Below, piece by piece: positions 21,609 through 29,082 of a stretch of 34,605 nt of DNA (positions are counted from its first letter, which is position 1; every line of letters starts with the position of its first letter). This DNA comes from a virus, in IMG/VR virus record IMGVR_UViG_3300017951_000052, positions 1 through 34,605 of that record; one strand, given 5' to 3'. A program made the position numbers and the translations under genes. The notes under the pieces are model-generated. The model had not been told where the DNA came from. It did not search any database and saw only the letters and a list, made by a program, of their open reading frames with translations.

Positions 21609-21730
21609 AAAAGCCGGAGCCCGCCGAGTTCTGCGATGTCTGCGGCATTGACAGAAATAAGGGCTTTTGCCCGACGTGCAGGAAATGCTCAGCCGAGATG
21701 CGCAAGAAAAAAAAGCGCCTGACGTGCTAA
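21605..21730 (+). CDS. Zinc-ribbon mini-protein
   Basis: 41 residues with two CxxC pairs (FCDVCGI, FCPTCRKCSA) and a very basic C-terminus (MRKKKKRLTC). The ATG overlaps the previous stop as ATGA. A zinc ribbon with a basic tail suggests nucleic-acid binding. Not listed in any named family I recognise. Confidence 0.65.
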   Translation: MKKPEPAEFCDVCGIDRNKGFCPTCRKCSAEMRKKKKRLTC

Positions 21731-21736
21731 TATAAT
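21725..21736 (+). promoter_or_regulatory. Possible extended -10 promoter
   Basis: The sequence TGCTAATATAAT offers TGC-TAATAT (extended -10) and a perfect TATAAT at 21731-21736. No good -35 is seen. It lies 28 bp before the next start, which has its own strong SD. Confidence 0.4.
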
Positions 21737-21763
21737 TAGTAGGCTTTGTAGGAGGTTACACAA

Positions 21764-21928
21764 ATGTCCAACATCACTAGAGAGGGTATTGAGCACTGCC
21801 TTGCTTACGGCAATGAGGGCTCGTTGCGTAAGCTGTTACGGCAGTTGCTAGAGATTCACTATCCGGCTCAAGCTCCCGCCCCGCGTTTCGCTATTCCTCA
21901 GTCCGATACAGAACCCGAAAAAGAGTAA
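21764..21928 (+). CDS. Small hypothetical protein
   Basis: 54 residues from ATG 21764, SD GGAGG 8 nt ahead. N-terminal helix (REGIEHCLAYGNEGSLRKLL) and a Pro/Ala-rich C-terminus. The stop overlaps the next ATG as TAATG, supporting real translation. Function unknown. Confidence 0.68.
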   Translation: MSNITREGIEHCLAYGNEGSLRKLLRQLLEIHYPAQAPAPRFAIPQSDTEPEKE

Positions 21929-22203
21929 TGCCTGATACGCTGGACGAGATACGGAATTGGCAGCACGAGCGTTTGCCCATGTCCGAGATCGTCCAGTATT
22001 TCATTAAGAGGGCTCAGACAGTGCGCCGCAGGCAAGATGCGACGATTACGGCTATAGCCTCACGCTACCGCACGATGATCTCCTGTCAGTCCTGCGGCGC
22101 ACTAGGATACGATTGGCAATTCCGCTGTTTCAGTTGCCAGACGCCAACCAGATACATACACGAGGAACAGTTCGATGCCGGAGAACGAAAAACATCGGAC
22201 TAG
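21928..22203 (+). CDS. Hypothetical zinc-ribbon protein
   Basis: 91 residues. An N-terminal helical half (DTLDEIRNWQHERLPMSEIV) is followed by a zinc ribbon (ISCQSCGALGYDWQFRCFSC) and short tail. No family assigned. ATG at 21928 is coupled to the previous stop. It ends inside the next gene (28-nt overlap), which is a membrane protein with its own SD. Confidence 0.7.
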   Translation: MPDTLDEIRNWQHERLPMSEIVQYFIKRAQTVRRRQDATITAIASRYRTMISCQSCGALGYDWQFRCFSCQTPTRYIHEEQFDAGERKTSD

Positions 22204-22336
22204 CCTGTTCAGGCATTTCGTAGAATCTACAATCGAGCTGTTCGCGGCCTTTTGTACGGCCTTCATCTATCTCATAATCTTTTTATGGTTTCTGTGGGCG
22301 TTCTTCCTGTCATACCCAAATATGACCGCCCTGTAG
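22175..22336 (+). CDS. Small single-span membrane protein
   Basis: 53 residues from ATG 22175 with GAGGA ahead. A basic N-terminus (MPENEKHRTSLFRH) is followed by one long hydrophobic helix (FAAFCTAFIYLIIFLWFLWA) near residues 23-45 and a short tail. It starts inside the preceding gene by 28 nt. It could be a lysis- or envelope-related peptide, but no specific family is evident. Confidence 0.65.
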   Translation: MPENEKHRTSLFRHFVESTIELFAAFCTAFIYLIIFLWFLWAFFLSYPNMTAL

Positions 22337-22342
22337 CAACAA

Positions 22343-23719
22343 ATGCCATACAGTATAATCAATTCTGATGTTACCGATGCCCGCCTATCATGTCTTTATC
22401 ACGCCGTTCTGTGTGACCCGCCATATGAACTAGGTTTCATGGGTAAAAAATGGGATGCGACGGGCATCGCGTTCGACCCATCGACTTGGCGAGGTATTTC
22501 CAGTAATTTACATCCGGGCGGTTTCCTGATGGCCTTTGCCTCCAGCCGGGGCTGGCACCGTATGGCGTGCGCCATTGAAGACGCCGGTTTCATTATTCAT
22601 CCGACAATATTCGGCTGGGCGTTCGCAAGCGGTTTCCCGAAAGCGACGCGGATAGACACGCAAATCGACGCGGGGTTAGGTGTTGAGCAGAATGTCGTCG
22701 GCAGACATAAATCACCCCGCAGCGCCCGAAGTCAAAATCTCGCAATGAACGGCGGGTGGCAAGATTCACCTGACGTAACCGCGCCAGTGTCCGAAATGGC
22801 TGTTGCGTGGCATGGTCATCGTTACGGCCTGCAAGCACTGAAGCCAGCCGTTGAGCCTATCATAGTGGCGCAAAAACCTTATGACGGACGCCCTGTCGAT
22901 TGCATCAGCGCAACCGGCGCGGGGGCACTGAACATCGACGCCGGTAGAATCCCGGTAGATTCCGCCCCCGCCGTTGCGCCCGCGCCCCAGCAAACCCTCG
23001 ATCTCTTTGGGGTGGACCCTAGCGAAAGCACGGGTTCGCCTCATTCCGGGCCGGGGGGACGGTGGCCGTCCAATCTGATATTGCATCACGACGCCGATTG
23101 TGGCATCGACGATTGCGTTGATGAGTGCGCTGTATCTCGTTTCTCCGCGAACGCCGGTCAGTCTCGCAGTAATAGCGGGGGTAAGCGTCGCAATCACGGC
23201 ATCATGAGGAAACTGGAGGGGCGGTCTATTACGGACAATGGGGGATATACTGACAAAACCAGCCGTCAAGACCGGGGAACGCGCGCACGGTACTTTTTTA
23301 GAGTCAGGCATCAAATCGACAGCGCCGACCCAATTTATTATTGCCCCAAGGCGTCCCGGCGGGAACGCGACGCCGGGTGTGCCGATTTACCCAAAAGCGT
23401 GTTCCAGAGTGGATGTTCTGGCGATATGCCAATATCTGACACCGGCATTGAACGTGATAGATTCAAAGTCTGTGGGCACAATAATCACCCGACGGTGAAG
23501 CCTATTGCCTTGACGCAATACCTAGCAAGCCTGCTACTCCCGCCGGATTTTTATGCCCCGCGTCGATTATTGATTCCTTTTTCTGGTAGCGGTAGCGAAA
23601 TGATCGGGGCGCTGTTAGCCGGATGGGACGAGGTGACGGGCATAGAAATGGATGAAGCGTATGCCGAATTAGCTAAGCGGCGAATTGCTCACTGGACGCA
23701 CGATCAAACGAGGATTTGA
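22343..23719 (+). CDS. N4/N6-type DNA methyltransferase
   Basis: 458 residues. Motif IV DPPY is near the N-terminus (AVLCDPPYELGFMGKKWD) and motif I-like SAM-binding F-S-G-S-G near the C-terminus (LLIPFSGSGSEMIGALLAGW, then VTGIEMDEAYAELAKRR), with HPTVKPIAL before it. This order (IV first, I last) is the beta-class arrangement. It methylates exocyclic amines of adenine or cytosine and may protect phage DNA from restriction. A long middle section likely holds target recognition. ATG 22343 has no SD. A homologous GP88-like gene overlaps its end. Confidence 0.9.
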   Translation: MPYSIINSDVTDARLSCLYHAVLCDPPYELGFMGKKWDATGIAFDPSTWRGISSNLHPGGFLMAFASSRGWHRMACAIEDAGFIIHPTIFGWAFASGFPKATRIDTQIDAGLGVEQNVVGRHKSPRSARSQNLAMNGGWQDSPDVTAPVSEMAVAWHGHRYGLQALKPAVEPIIVAQKPYDGRPVDCISATGAGALNIDAGRIPVDSAPAVAPAPQQTLDLFGVDPSESTGSPHSGPGGRWPSNLILHHDADCGIDDCVDECAVSRFSANAGQSRSNSGGKRRNHGIMRKLEGRSITDNGGYTDKTSRQDRGTRARYFFRVRHQIDSADPIYYCPKASRRERDAGCADLPKSVFQSGCSGDMPISDTGIERDRFKVCGHNNHPTVKPIALTQYLASLLLPPDFYAPRRLLIPFSGSGSEMIGALLAGWDEVTGIEMDEAYAELAKRRIAHWTHDQTRI

Positions 23720-24503
23720 CATAAAAAGCAAAATAAAACGAGTCAGCCGGGTAATTAAGAAGACCCGTGGTCTAACACCGTCTGACAAAACACCGGCATC
23801 TTTGCTGTCTAGTAACAAGGTGACGGGCTACTCTCTTAACTTCCCCATCGCCGGAACGTGTTTGCCATCTAAGTTATGCGTTGAGACGTGCTACTATGCG
23901 GCTGGCGCTAGTTCTTGGGACGCGAGCTTGCGTAAGCAAATGTGGCTGCTCGACGAGTGCCGTGCCGACCCAATTAGTTTCGCTAAGCGCGTCGTGAAAG
24001 AGTACCGTAAGAAACGCTTAACATTCCTGCGCTGGAACGGTGGTGGCGACTTATTCCCGGAGGCTGTGGAATCAATCAACCATATCGGTTCAGTGTACCC
24101 CGACGTGGTGCTTTGGATCGTTACCCGTAATGTCGATCTCGCACCAACCGTAGCGGACCACCCAAATCTACACCTGCATTTCAGCCTAGACCAGTACAGC
24201 TTGGACCGTGGCGCAAAGGTCAGGCCGCAAATGTCACGCCCTATCTTTTTTTCATATCAATGCGCTAAGGGCGAAAAACCCGACATCCATAGACTTGCTG
24301 AGGAGCATCACATCTCGTTGTTCTTTTTCGATAACTACGTATTGACGGACACCCGATATGTTGATGATGATTACAGGCGGTACATTTGCCCGCTCAACTA
24401 CAACCGCACATCAACGGGCGACATTACCGGCAGTTGTGGGCAGTGCCGCAAGTGCTTCGACGGGCATTGGCTTAGGACCGCGCACGATGAAACGAGCATA
24501 TGA
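23685..24503 (+). CDS. GP88-like protein with Cys cluster
   Basis: About 272 residues if started at TTG 23685. The core fits the phage GP88 family: GYSLNFPIAGTCLPSKLCVE, then TCYYAAGASSW, then LTFLRWNGGGDLFPEAVESI, and a C-terminal Cys cluster (CPLNYN...GSCGQCRKC). Cys-rich N- and C-terminal clusters suggest metal or an iron-sulphur centre, though a CxxxCxxC radical-SAM motif is not clear. Function unknown. The start is doubtful: no ATG or GTG precedes the conserved part, and the gene overlaps the methyltransferase by 35 nt. It might start at a rare codon near the GAGGA at 23710. Confidence 0.75.
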   Translation: MLTGRTIKRGFDIKSKIKRVSRVIKKTRGLTPSDKTPASLLSSNKVTGYSLNFPIAGTCLPSKLCVETCYYAAGASSWDASLRKQMWLLDECRADPISFAKRVVKEYRKKRLTFLRWNGGGDLFPEAVESINHIGSVYPDVVLWIVTRNVDLAPTVADHPNLHLHFSLDQYSLDRGAKVRPQMSRPIFFSYQCAKGEKPDIHRLAEEHHISLFFFDNYVLTDTRYVDDDYRRYICPLNYNRTSTGDITGSCGQCRKCFDGHWLRTAHDETSI

Positions 24504-24744
24504 AAAAGTAATCAGTAAGACCGCCGAGGGTGCTCACGCCACATTCTCACAGGCCGAGATACAAAACCTGTTCTGGGTACGGTCACTGATGCAGCAATCT
24601 ATGCTCGATTTTGCCGCCGCACTTGACGGCTACGAGTTGAGTAACGACCAAGCGTGCGCGTTGCGGATCAATCAAATCGCTAAAGAAATGAAAATACGCC
24701 TGCCGGAAAACTTACGCACATGGATCTCAGAAAAAATTGACTAG
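24487..24744 (+). CDS. Hypothetical small protein after GP88-like gene
   Basis: 85 residues, ATG 24487 with AGGAC upstream, overlapping the GP88-like gene by 17 nt. Predominantly helical (KRAYEKVISKTAEGAHATFS, LMQQSMLDFAAALDGYELSN, INQIAKEMKIRLPENLRTWI). Possibly DNA-related by position. Not recognised. Confidence 0.72.
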   Translation: MKRAYEKVISKTAEGAHATFSQAEIQNLFWVRSLMQQSMLDFAAALDGYELSNDQACALRINQIAKEMKIRLPENLRTWISEKID

Positions 24745-24938
24745 CGTGCTCAACGCATGATAAGTAGGTGATGCTTTCCGGGTACGTGAATTGTTTAGGG
24801 ATTTGGGTTTACGTACTCGTGTACGACGTTGTTGTTCTTGCTCACGGCAGTCGGGTAAGGACACCATGCGTTGCAACGTCGTACAGTCTCCTCCAGAGCA
24901 CAATATCCCCGAGTGGGTGAGAGGCCCACGTAATTAAA
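24745..24938. other. Non-coding gap with an 11-bp inverted repeat
   Basis: No gene is seen. GTACGACGTTG (24821-24831) and CAACGTCGTAC (24874-24884) are perfect inverted repeats with a 42-nt loop; a short GTGGG/CCCAC dyad (24914-24928) lies further on. It could be a stem-loop RNA or a protein-binding site. Confidence 0.4.
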
Positions 24939-25100
24939 GTGCAAGACGAAACAGAGATCAGAGAATGTGCTGGCAAGGCCGAATTGCAAGGCGGCACGTT
25001 GGCGTCAAGCTACACAGGTCTTACTTATGAGGACGGCGTGGTCGCGGCGCTGAGGTGGGTTTTAGGTGACACGCAAGAGTACCCCGTCGAAGAAGACTAA
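24939..25100 (+). CDS. Small acidic hypothetical protein
   Basis: 53 residues, GTG at 24939, ending EYPVEED. The segment LTYEDGVVAALRWVLGDTQE resembles a short conserved stretch in other phage mini-proteins that I recall. There is no good SD: an AGAGG lies about 14 nt away. An in-frame stop at 24918 limits the start to this GTG or a later TTG. Confidence 0.55.
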   Translation: MQDETEIRECAGKAELQGGTLASSYTGLTYEDGVVAALRWVLGDTQEYPVEED

Positions 25101-25113
25101 CTACAGGCGCGAT

Positions 25114-25191
25114 ATGCTTGTCCTTGCTGTGTCCTTAGTCATGTTCTTTGCGACGCTCGCATACATTGTCGAACGCATAAGTAGTCACTAG
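25114..25191 (+). CDS. Possible single-span membrane peptide
   Basis: 25 residues from ATG 25114: MLVLAVSLVMFFATLAYIVE and a short polar end. It is nearly all hydrophobic. No strong SD. Several such mini-membrane proteins occur in this phage, which gives it some weight, but chance is possible. Confidence 0.35.
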   Translation: MLVLAVSLVMFFATLAYIVERISSH

Positions 25192-25200
25192 ACTGTAGGT

Positions 25201-25566
25201 GTGCGAAACATTATCGTGTGCGGCGGTTCTAATTATAGAGATCGCAAAACGCTTTATCGCGTTTTAGATAGGATTCACGAGGATGATCCTATCAGCAAGA
25301 TTTTCTGTGGCGATGATTTCGGCGTTGATCGCATTGCTCGGATGTGGTGTAGAAAAAACTCAGTCGAAATCCATCAGGTCCAGTCTACAGACCTAGCCGT
25401 ATTCGCCGCCGCCTACACAGTTAAAAACTCACGCATTATCAAGGCCGCGCTAGACGAGGGGCTTTCAGCCGTTGTCGCATTTCCTGGCGACAGAGCTGTT
25501 GACGACATGATCGCACAAGCACGAGAGATGGATATTCCAACTGTGACTATTCCTCAGTACCACTGA
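25201..25566 (+). CDS. SLOG-like protein (DUF2493 type)
   Basis: 121 residues. The pattern NIIVCGGSNYRDRKTLYRVL, then ISKIFCGDDFGVDRIARMWC and the C-terminal VVAFPGDRAVDDMIAQARE, is the Rossmann-like fold of DUF2493/SLOG proteins (GG-x-x-Y-x-D start, G-x-x-x-G-x-D site). SLOG proteins bind nucleotides or their derivatives; the specific ligand is unknown. The start is GTG 25201 with little SD. It lies just after the membrane peptide. Confidence 0.82.
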   Translation: MRNIIVCGGSNYRDRKTLYRVLDRIHEDDPISKIFCGDDFGVDRIARMWCRKNSVEIHQVQSTDLAVFAAAYTVKNSRIIKAALDEGLSAVVAFPGDRAVDDMIAQAREMDIPTVTIPQYH

Positions 25567-25611
25567 CATACAACAACAGCGGGCCGCTCATCCGGCGGTC
25601 GGGAGGATTTC

Positions 25612-25857
25612 TTGAGATTTATTAAGTTAGGCATGGCGGGTAGAAAGGGCAGCCCTCACCACTGCATCGCGGCTGACGACATCTGTGAATACTGGCACGA
25701 GACATTGCCGGGTGGCAGCAAGGAGTACACTTGGTACCGTGACCGTACCGGCGAGCATCATAAGGTCAACATGACAGTCAGTGAGTTTGAGGAATTACTG
25801 AACCAAGAGAATGTCAAGCGTGGGCGACCCCCGAAAAAAGATAGTAAGTCCGATTGA
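25612..25857 (+). CDS. Hypothetical protein with TTG start
   Basis: 81 residues. TTG at 25612 is strongly supported by GGGAGG 6 nt ahead, and no nearby ATG fits as well. Sequence: MRFIKLGMAGRKGSPHHCIA, then ICEYWHETLPGGSKEYTWYR, then a basic C-terminal tail (VKRGRPPKKDSKSD). Likely beta-rich and possibly nucleic-acid binding. Not recognised. It overlaps the next gene by 47 nt. Confidence 0.7.
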   Translation: MRFIKLGMAGRKGSPHHCIAADDICEYWHETLPGGSKEYTWYRDRTGEHHKVNMTVSEFEELLNQENVKRGRPPKKDSKSD

Positions 25858-26263
25858 TGTCCTAACTTCAGCCAGAGATAAACTTGACGCGGGTTGGTGC
25901 CGCAAGGATTTCGCCCGTGACGACGAGGGGCGTCGCGTAGATCCCGTCAAGAAAGCCGCCGCGTATTTCGACATTGAGGGTGCTATAGTTCATTCCGCTC
26001 ACTGGTTGGCGCGTCCGCCTCACAGGCCAGAGGTGGCGTGGCGGCTAGAACGGCAGCTAGTGGATTTACTGGCGTCACTTGTCTGTAAACCCGGCGAGAT
26101 AGACGAGATCGGGTCAAGTTACGTTCTCGAAAAGTACAACGACGCCAAGCGCCGCAAAAAGTCCGAAATCTTAAAACTGTTCGATGTAGCAATCGAACTG
26201 ATCGGGGCTGAGATCCTTGCCGAACAAACAAGACTCGAAAACGGTCAAGAACCCGAAGCATGA
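25811..26263 (+). CDS. DUF6197-like protein
   Basis: 150 residues. The N-terminal half fits DUF6197 in pattern: PIDVLTSARDKLDAGWCRKD, then FARDDEGRRVDPVKKAAAYF, then DIEGAIVHSAHWL. This family appears in phages and actinobacteria with unknown function. A second copy of the same pattern is at 28747-29082. The C-terminal half is helical and charged. ATG 25811 is used; a later start near 25850 is possible. Confidence 0.75.
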   Translation: MSSVGDPRKKIVSPIDVLTSARDKLDAGWCRKDFARDDEGRRVDPVKKAAAYFDIEGAIVHSAHWLARPPHRPEVAWRLERQLVDLLASLVCKPGEIDEIGSSYVLEKYNDAKRRKKSEILKLFDVAIELIGAEILAEQTRLENGQEPEA

Positions 26264-26600
26264 CATCGGGCAGCGCAAGCCCACCTTCCATCACATTCCA
26301 CCTAGCGCGCTAGTCCATATGGGGGCCGCCTGTAAAACTGGCGGCGATAAGTATGGCATAATGAACTACCGCGAGGCGGGCGTGACGGCATCCGTGTACT
26401 ACAACGCCATGATAAGACACTTGTTGCGGTATTGGGACGGACAAGACGTTGACGAGTCCGGGTGCCTGCACCTAGCTCATGCAATGTCCTGTTGCGCTAT
26501 TCTTATCGACTGTGCGGAAAAAGGTGTACTGATTGACGACCGTCCGGTAAACGGGAACGTAGATTCTGTTCTTAACCGAATGACTAAAGAGGTAAAGTAA
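26217..26600 (+). CDS. DUF5664 protein, dATP/dGTP diphosphohydrolase-like
   Basis: 127 residues. The pattern KPTFHHIPPSALVHMGAACK, then GGDKYGIMNYREAGVTASVY, then RHLLRYWDGQDVDESGCLHL and LIDDRP matches the DUF5664 family, which includes MazG-like dATP/dGTP diphosphohydrolases from phages that replace adenine by 2-aminoadenine. This phage shows no PurZ in the window, so a role in nucleotide-pool control is only a suggestion. The start is TTG 26217 with 47-nt overlap; no in-frame ATG is available early. Confidence 0.8.
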   Translation: MPNKQDSKTVKNPKHDIGQRKPTFHHIPPSALVHMGAACKTGGDKYGIMNYREAGVTASVYYNAMIRHLLRYWDGQDVDESGCLHLAHAMSCCAILIDCAEKGVLIDDRPVNGNVDSVLNRMTKEVK

Positions 26601-26828
26601 ATGTCCGTATCACCACAGGTACAAAATGCCATGAACAATCTGTCAGAAGAGCTGACTAATCTCGATGGGGTACAGCAGCGCCTAGAGGCGTTGTCGGCAC
26701 GAGTCGCACAATCAACCGAGGCCAATGCGAACGAGATCGTCGGCATGATTGACCAGTTACGCGATCACATGAACCAGCGTCTCAACTCGATCTACGCGCT
26801 TATCCAGAAAATCGAATCCTTCTCTTGA
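26601..26828 (+). CDS. Short coiled-coil protein
   Basis: 75 residues, ATG 26601 with a good SD (GAGG). It is one long heptad-bearing helix (NAMNNLSEELTNLDGVQQRL, EALSARVAQSTEANANEIVG, QLRDHMNQRLNSIYALIQKI). It resembles small phage scaffolding, tail-chaperone or holin-accessory coiled coils, none specifically. The same style of protein is encoded at 21252-21608. Confidence 0.7.
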   Translation: MSVSPQVQNAMNNLSEELTNLDGVQQRLEALSARVAQSTEANANEIVGMIDQLRDHMNQRLNSIYALIQKIESFS

Positions 26829-26840
26829 AAGTCTCTGTCG

Positions 26841-26924
26841 TTGCAACGTAGCGGGTTTCTCCTGAACCTGTTTACGTTGTCGATGGTTGCGGGTCTTGCA
26901 ATCGCATATTACCTAGCCGGTTGA
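26841..26924 (+). CDS. Possible membrane mini-peptide
   Basis: 27 residues in the same frame as the previous gene, from TTG 26841 to the stop at 26922-26924. A hydrophobic helix (LLNLFTLSMVAGLAIAYYLA) ends it. No ATG or SD. It may be real in view of other membrane peptides here, or a chance frame. Confidence 0.25.
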   Translation: MQRSGFLLNLFTLSMVAGLAIAYYLAG

Positions 26925-26931
26925 TTCCGCA

Positions 26932-27162
26932 ATGGGCGATTCACGCGAATACATGACGGTGAAAGTGTGGAAACCGGCATGGGCCAAGTTCCTAGCGATT
27001 GACAAGCACGGACGGGTTTTCTTTTTTGAGAAGGAGCCCGTTATGGACGAGGATGTAGAAACGTGGTGTTGTGACTACGACAAGAGTCGTAATTTTCACT
27101 ACGCCTACCGCGTTGCACCCTGCCCGGATGACCGATGGATGCAGACGGTTAAAAAGATATAG
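26932..27162 (+). CDS. Small hypothetical protein
   Basis: 76 residues from ATG 26932, no SD. Contains aromatic and charged segments (VKVWKPAWAKFLAIDKHGRV, WCCDYDKSRNFHYAYRVAPC). No family. It precedes the nucleotide-related gene at 27171 by 8 nt, so the two are probably transcribed together. Confidence 0.65.
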   Translation: MGDSREYMTVKVWKPAWAKFLAIDKHGRVFFFEKEPVMDEDVETWCCDYDKSRNFHYAYRVAPCPDDRWMQTVKKI

Positions 27163-27170
27163 GGGGAAAT

Positions 27171-27611
27171 ATGCGTAGGGTTTATCTTGCTGGTCCGATA
27201 AACGGGCTAACTGTCTCGCAAGCAACAGCTTGGCGTAATCACGCGGCGCTGCTACTGGAATACACCGACTTCGAGTGCATAGATCCATTGAGAGGGAAGA
27301 TTTCAATGCACGCTGACGGCGACCGCCTCATGGACGGATACGACAATCTTTTCAGCGATGACAAGTCGGTAATCGCACGCGATCTCTACGATATTGACCG
27401 TGCCGACGTGTGCCTTCTCAACACCCGTTGGGCTAACTCGGCCTCTTTGGGTAGCCTTGTCGAGTTGGGCTATGCGAAGTGCCGCAATATCCCAATCGTA
27501 ACGGTCATCGACAATGAAGGCCCGTGGGCACACTCTGCTTGGGTACGTGTACTCTCAACATTCATTGCGGAGTCCCTAGAGGACGCTACCGACATTATCA
27601 GGACGCTGTGA
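27171..27611 (+). CDS. Nucleoside 2-deoxyribosyltransferase-like protein (DUF4406 type)
   Basis: 146 residues, ATG 27171 with GGGG at 5 nt. The family pattern is visible: RRVYLAGPINGLTVSQATAW (start of the Rossmann-like fold), then ARDLYDIDRADVCLLNTRWA (acidic D-x-x-D site) and SASLGSLVELGYAKCRNIPI with IVTVIDNEGPW. This family cleaves or transfers the glycosidic bond of nucleosides or binds nucleotides. A phage may use it to handle modified or excess nucleosides. The gene end overlaps the leftward phosphoesterase by 14 nt. Confidence 0.82.
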   Translation: MRRVYLAGPINGLTVSQATAWRNHAALLLEYTDFECIDPLRGKISMHADGDRLMDGYDNLFSDDKSVIARDLYDIDRADVCLLNTRWANSASLGSLVELGYAKCRNIPIVTVIDNEGPWAHSAWVRVLSTFIAESLEDATDIIRTL

Positions 27612-28668
27612 TTGCCGTGCCGTCAGGTAAGATCGCACGTCCATCATGTATCTGTATTTGATACTGCGTCCAATCCTCCGGGTTGTTATCAGAGATGAAA
27701 ATTACCGATACGCCCTGCACCCACGATGTCGGTCTACCGTCAGTGAAGTAGATTGGTTGTAATAGCGACAACGTACCGGGGCAGAAAGCCTGTATAATGC
27801 GCCCGGTCATTGGACAGCGCTCCATCGCAAGGTCAACCCGATGACAATGACCGTAAACTACCGATACCGATTTGGCGTATCGCAGGTGCGTTGCGGCGGC
27901 GTTCTGGGAAAAACTCCACCCATGCACCGCTAGCAAGTTAGGAGTTATCCAGTAACCATGCGACGAATCCTTGACGGACTTAATGTACGGAATGTGTGTG
28001 AATCTCGCGTCCGGTATACCGTCAAACAGCAGTTTTTCTGGTTGAGTGGCATTGTACAGCTCTACGCCGGGTATGCCGTGCTTGATGCACGAGCGTTGCA
28101 CGCGGTATTCGTGATTGCCGTCGGATTGCACCCAGTGCCCACACGCCTTCAAGCCGCGTTTAATCATTTCGCGGGCTGGCTTGATTTCCATTTCGATGAA
28201 ATCGTAGCTACGTACCTCGTCGATAGTGTTTCCGCCGTGAGATGAAAACGGCCCACAATCTAGGAGGTCGCCTAAGTGAACAACCCGTCCGGGCCGGTAG
28301 TGCTCGACGATCCTCATGGCAACTTCTACGGCCTCGGGGTCATGGAAAGGAAAGTGCGTGTCAGGCAAGACCACAACAACGTCGTCACGCAGATCCGTTG
28401 GCGGCTTCTCGTCAACTTGTAGGCTAGGTGCCTCGGGTTCTTCGATTACCGCGCTACCACCAACAAGTTCAATCTCAGGCAGTGCGCCGTATTTGATCGC
28501 GTAGGCAACTTTGACCTGATCTATGTATCGTGAAAACGTGCCAAATAATTTCCGCGCCGTGGTTGCCGGAACCTCGCGGCTTTGCGGGAACCTGCCGATC
28601 TCGTGCGTTGTATCAACGCCCCAATCAATCAACGACTGCTTGCACCATTTGTCAGGACGGTCTGCCAT
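27598..28668 (-). CDS. Calcineurin-like metallophosphoesterase
   Basis: 356 residues. The N-terminal 100 residues are separate and HTH-like (QSLIDWGVDTTHEIGRFP, SREVPATTARKLFGTFSRY). The phosphoesterase core has all motifs: LPDTHFPFHD, VVHLGDLLDCG, SDGNHEYR, LAVHGWSF and VVYGHCHRVD. It hydrolyses phosphomono- or diesters; substrate (nucleotide, DNA or protein) is unknown. ATG 28668 has no SD; an AT-rich -10-like stretch lies about 12 bp upstream, so it could be leaderless. It is convergent with the 27171 gene and divergent from the 28747 gene. Confidence 0.9.
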   Translation of the reverse strand: MADRPDKWCKQSLIDWGVDTTHEIGRFPQSREVPATTARKLFGTFSRYIDQVKVAYAIKYGALPEIELVGGSAVIEEPEAPSLQVDEKPPTDLRDDVVVVLPDTHFPFHDPEAVEVAMRIVEHYRPGRVVHLGDLLDCGPFSSHGGNTIDEVRSYDFIEMEIKPAREMIKRGLKACGHWVQSDGNHEYRVQRSCIKHGIPGVELYNATQPEKLLFDGIPDARFTHIPYIKSVKDSSHGYWITPNLLAVHGWSFSQNAAATHLRYAKSVSVVYGHCHRVDLAMERCPMTGRIIQAFCPGTLSLLQPIYFTDGRPTSWVQGVSVIFISDNNPEDWTQYQIQIHDGRAILPDGTAITAS

Positions 28669-28746
28669 ATGACGGATATTAACATATATAAGTTAGTTTT
28701 TTCATTTCGCGTTACGCACAATCACGTCGGAAAATCTTGACCCAAG

Positions 28747-29082
28747 ATGCCTGTATGCTACTTGTACACCTCGGCGGACATTCGCCGTGCATTAACTGAC
28801 GTAGCCGACTACATAGACGGACACTTGGTCAAGGGTGCATATGCGAGAGATGAAAAAGGACGCCCGGTGTCAGCTAATCATCCAAATGTATCTGGCTTAG
28901 ATGTACACGGCGCGGTAGAACGTCTCGTGCCCGGACATATGAGGCATGAGTGCTTGCGACGAATACGTAAAAGCGTCAAGCGGCATGAAGAATCGTGCAG
29001 CATCAGCCGATACTCAGACCGCCCTGAAATAACAGGCTCAGACGTAGCTAAAATAGTGAGGCTAGCGGAACATGAAAAATAG
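28747..29082 (+). CDS. Second DUF6197-like protein
   Basis: 111 residues. The segment TSADIRRALTDVADYIDGHL, then GAYARDEKGRPVSANHPNVS, then GLDVHGAVERLVPG matches the pattern of the 25811-26263 protein (ALTDV..., ARDEKGRPV...). A promoter-like TTGACC-16-TACTTG (28737-28764) overlaps the ATG; if real, transcription would begin inside the present frame, so either that promoter or this start is wrong. The stop overlaps the next start by 11 nt. Confidence 0.7.
   Translation: MPVCYLYTSADIRRALTDVADYIDGHLVKGAYARDEKGRPVSANHPNVSGLDVHGAVERLVPGHMRHECLRRIRKSVKRHEESCSISRYSDRPEITGSDVAKIVRLAEHEK

Noticed and set aside
28737-28764. TTGACC-16-TACTTG as promoter of the 28747 gene
   Set aside because: It overlaps the start codon and would place the transcript start inside the gene; kept only as a weak member of the promoter set.
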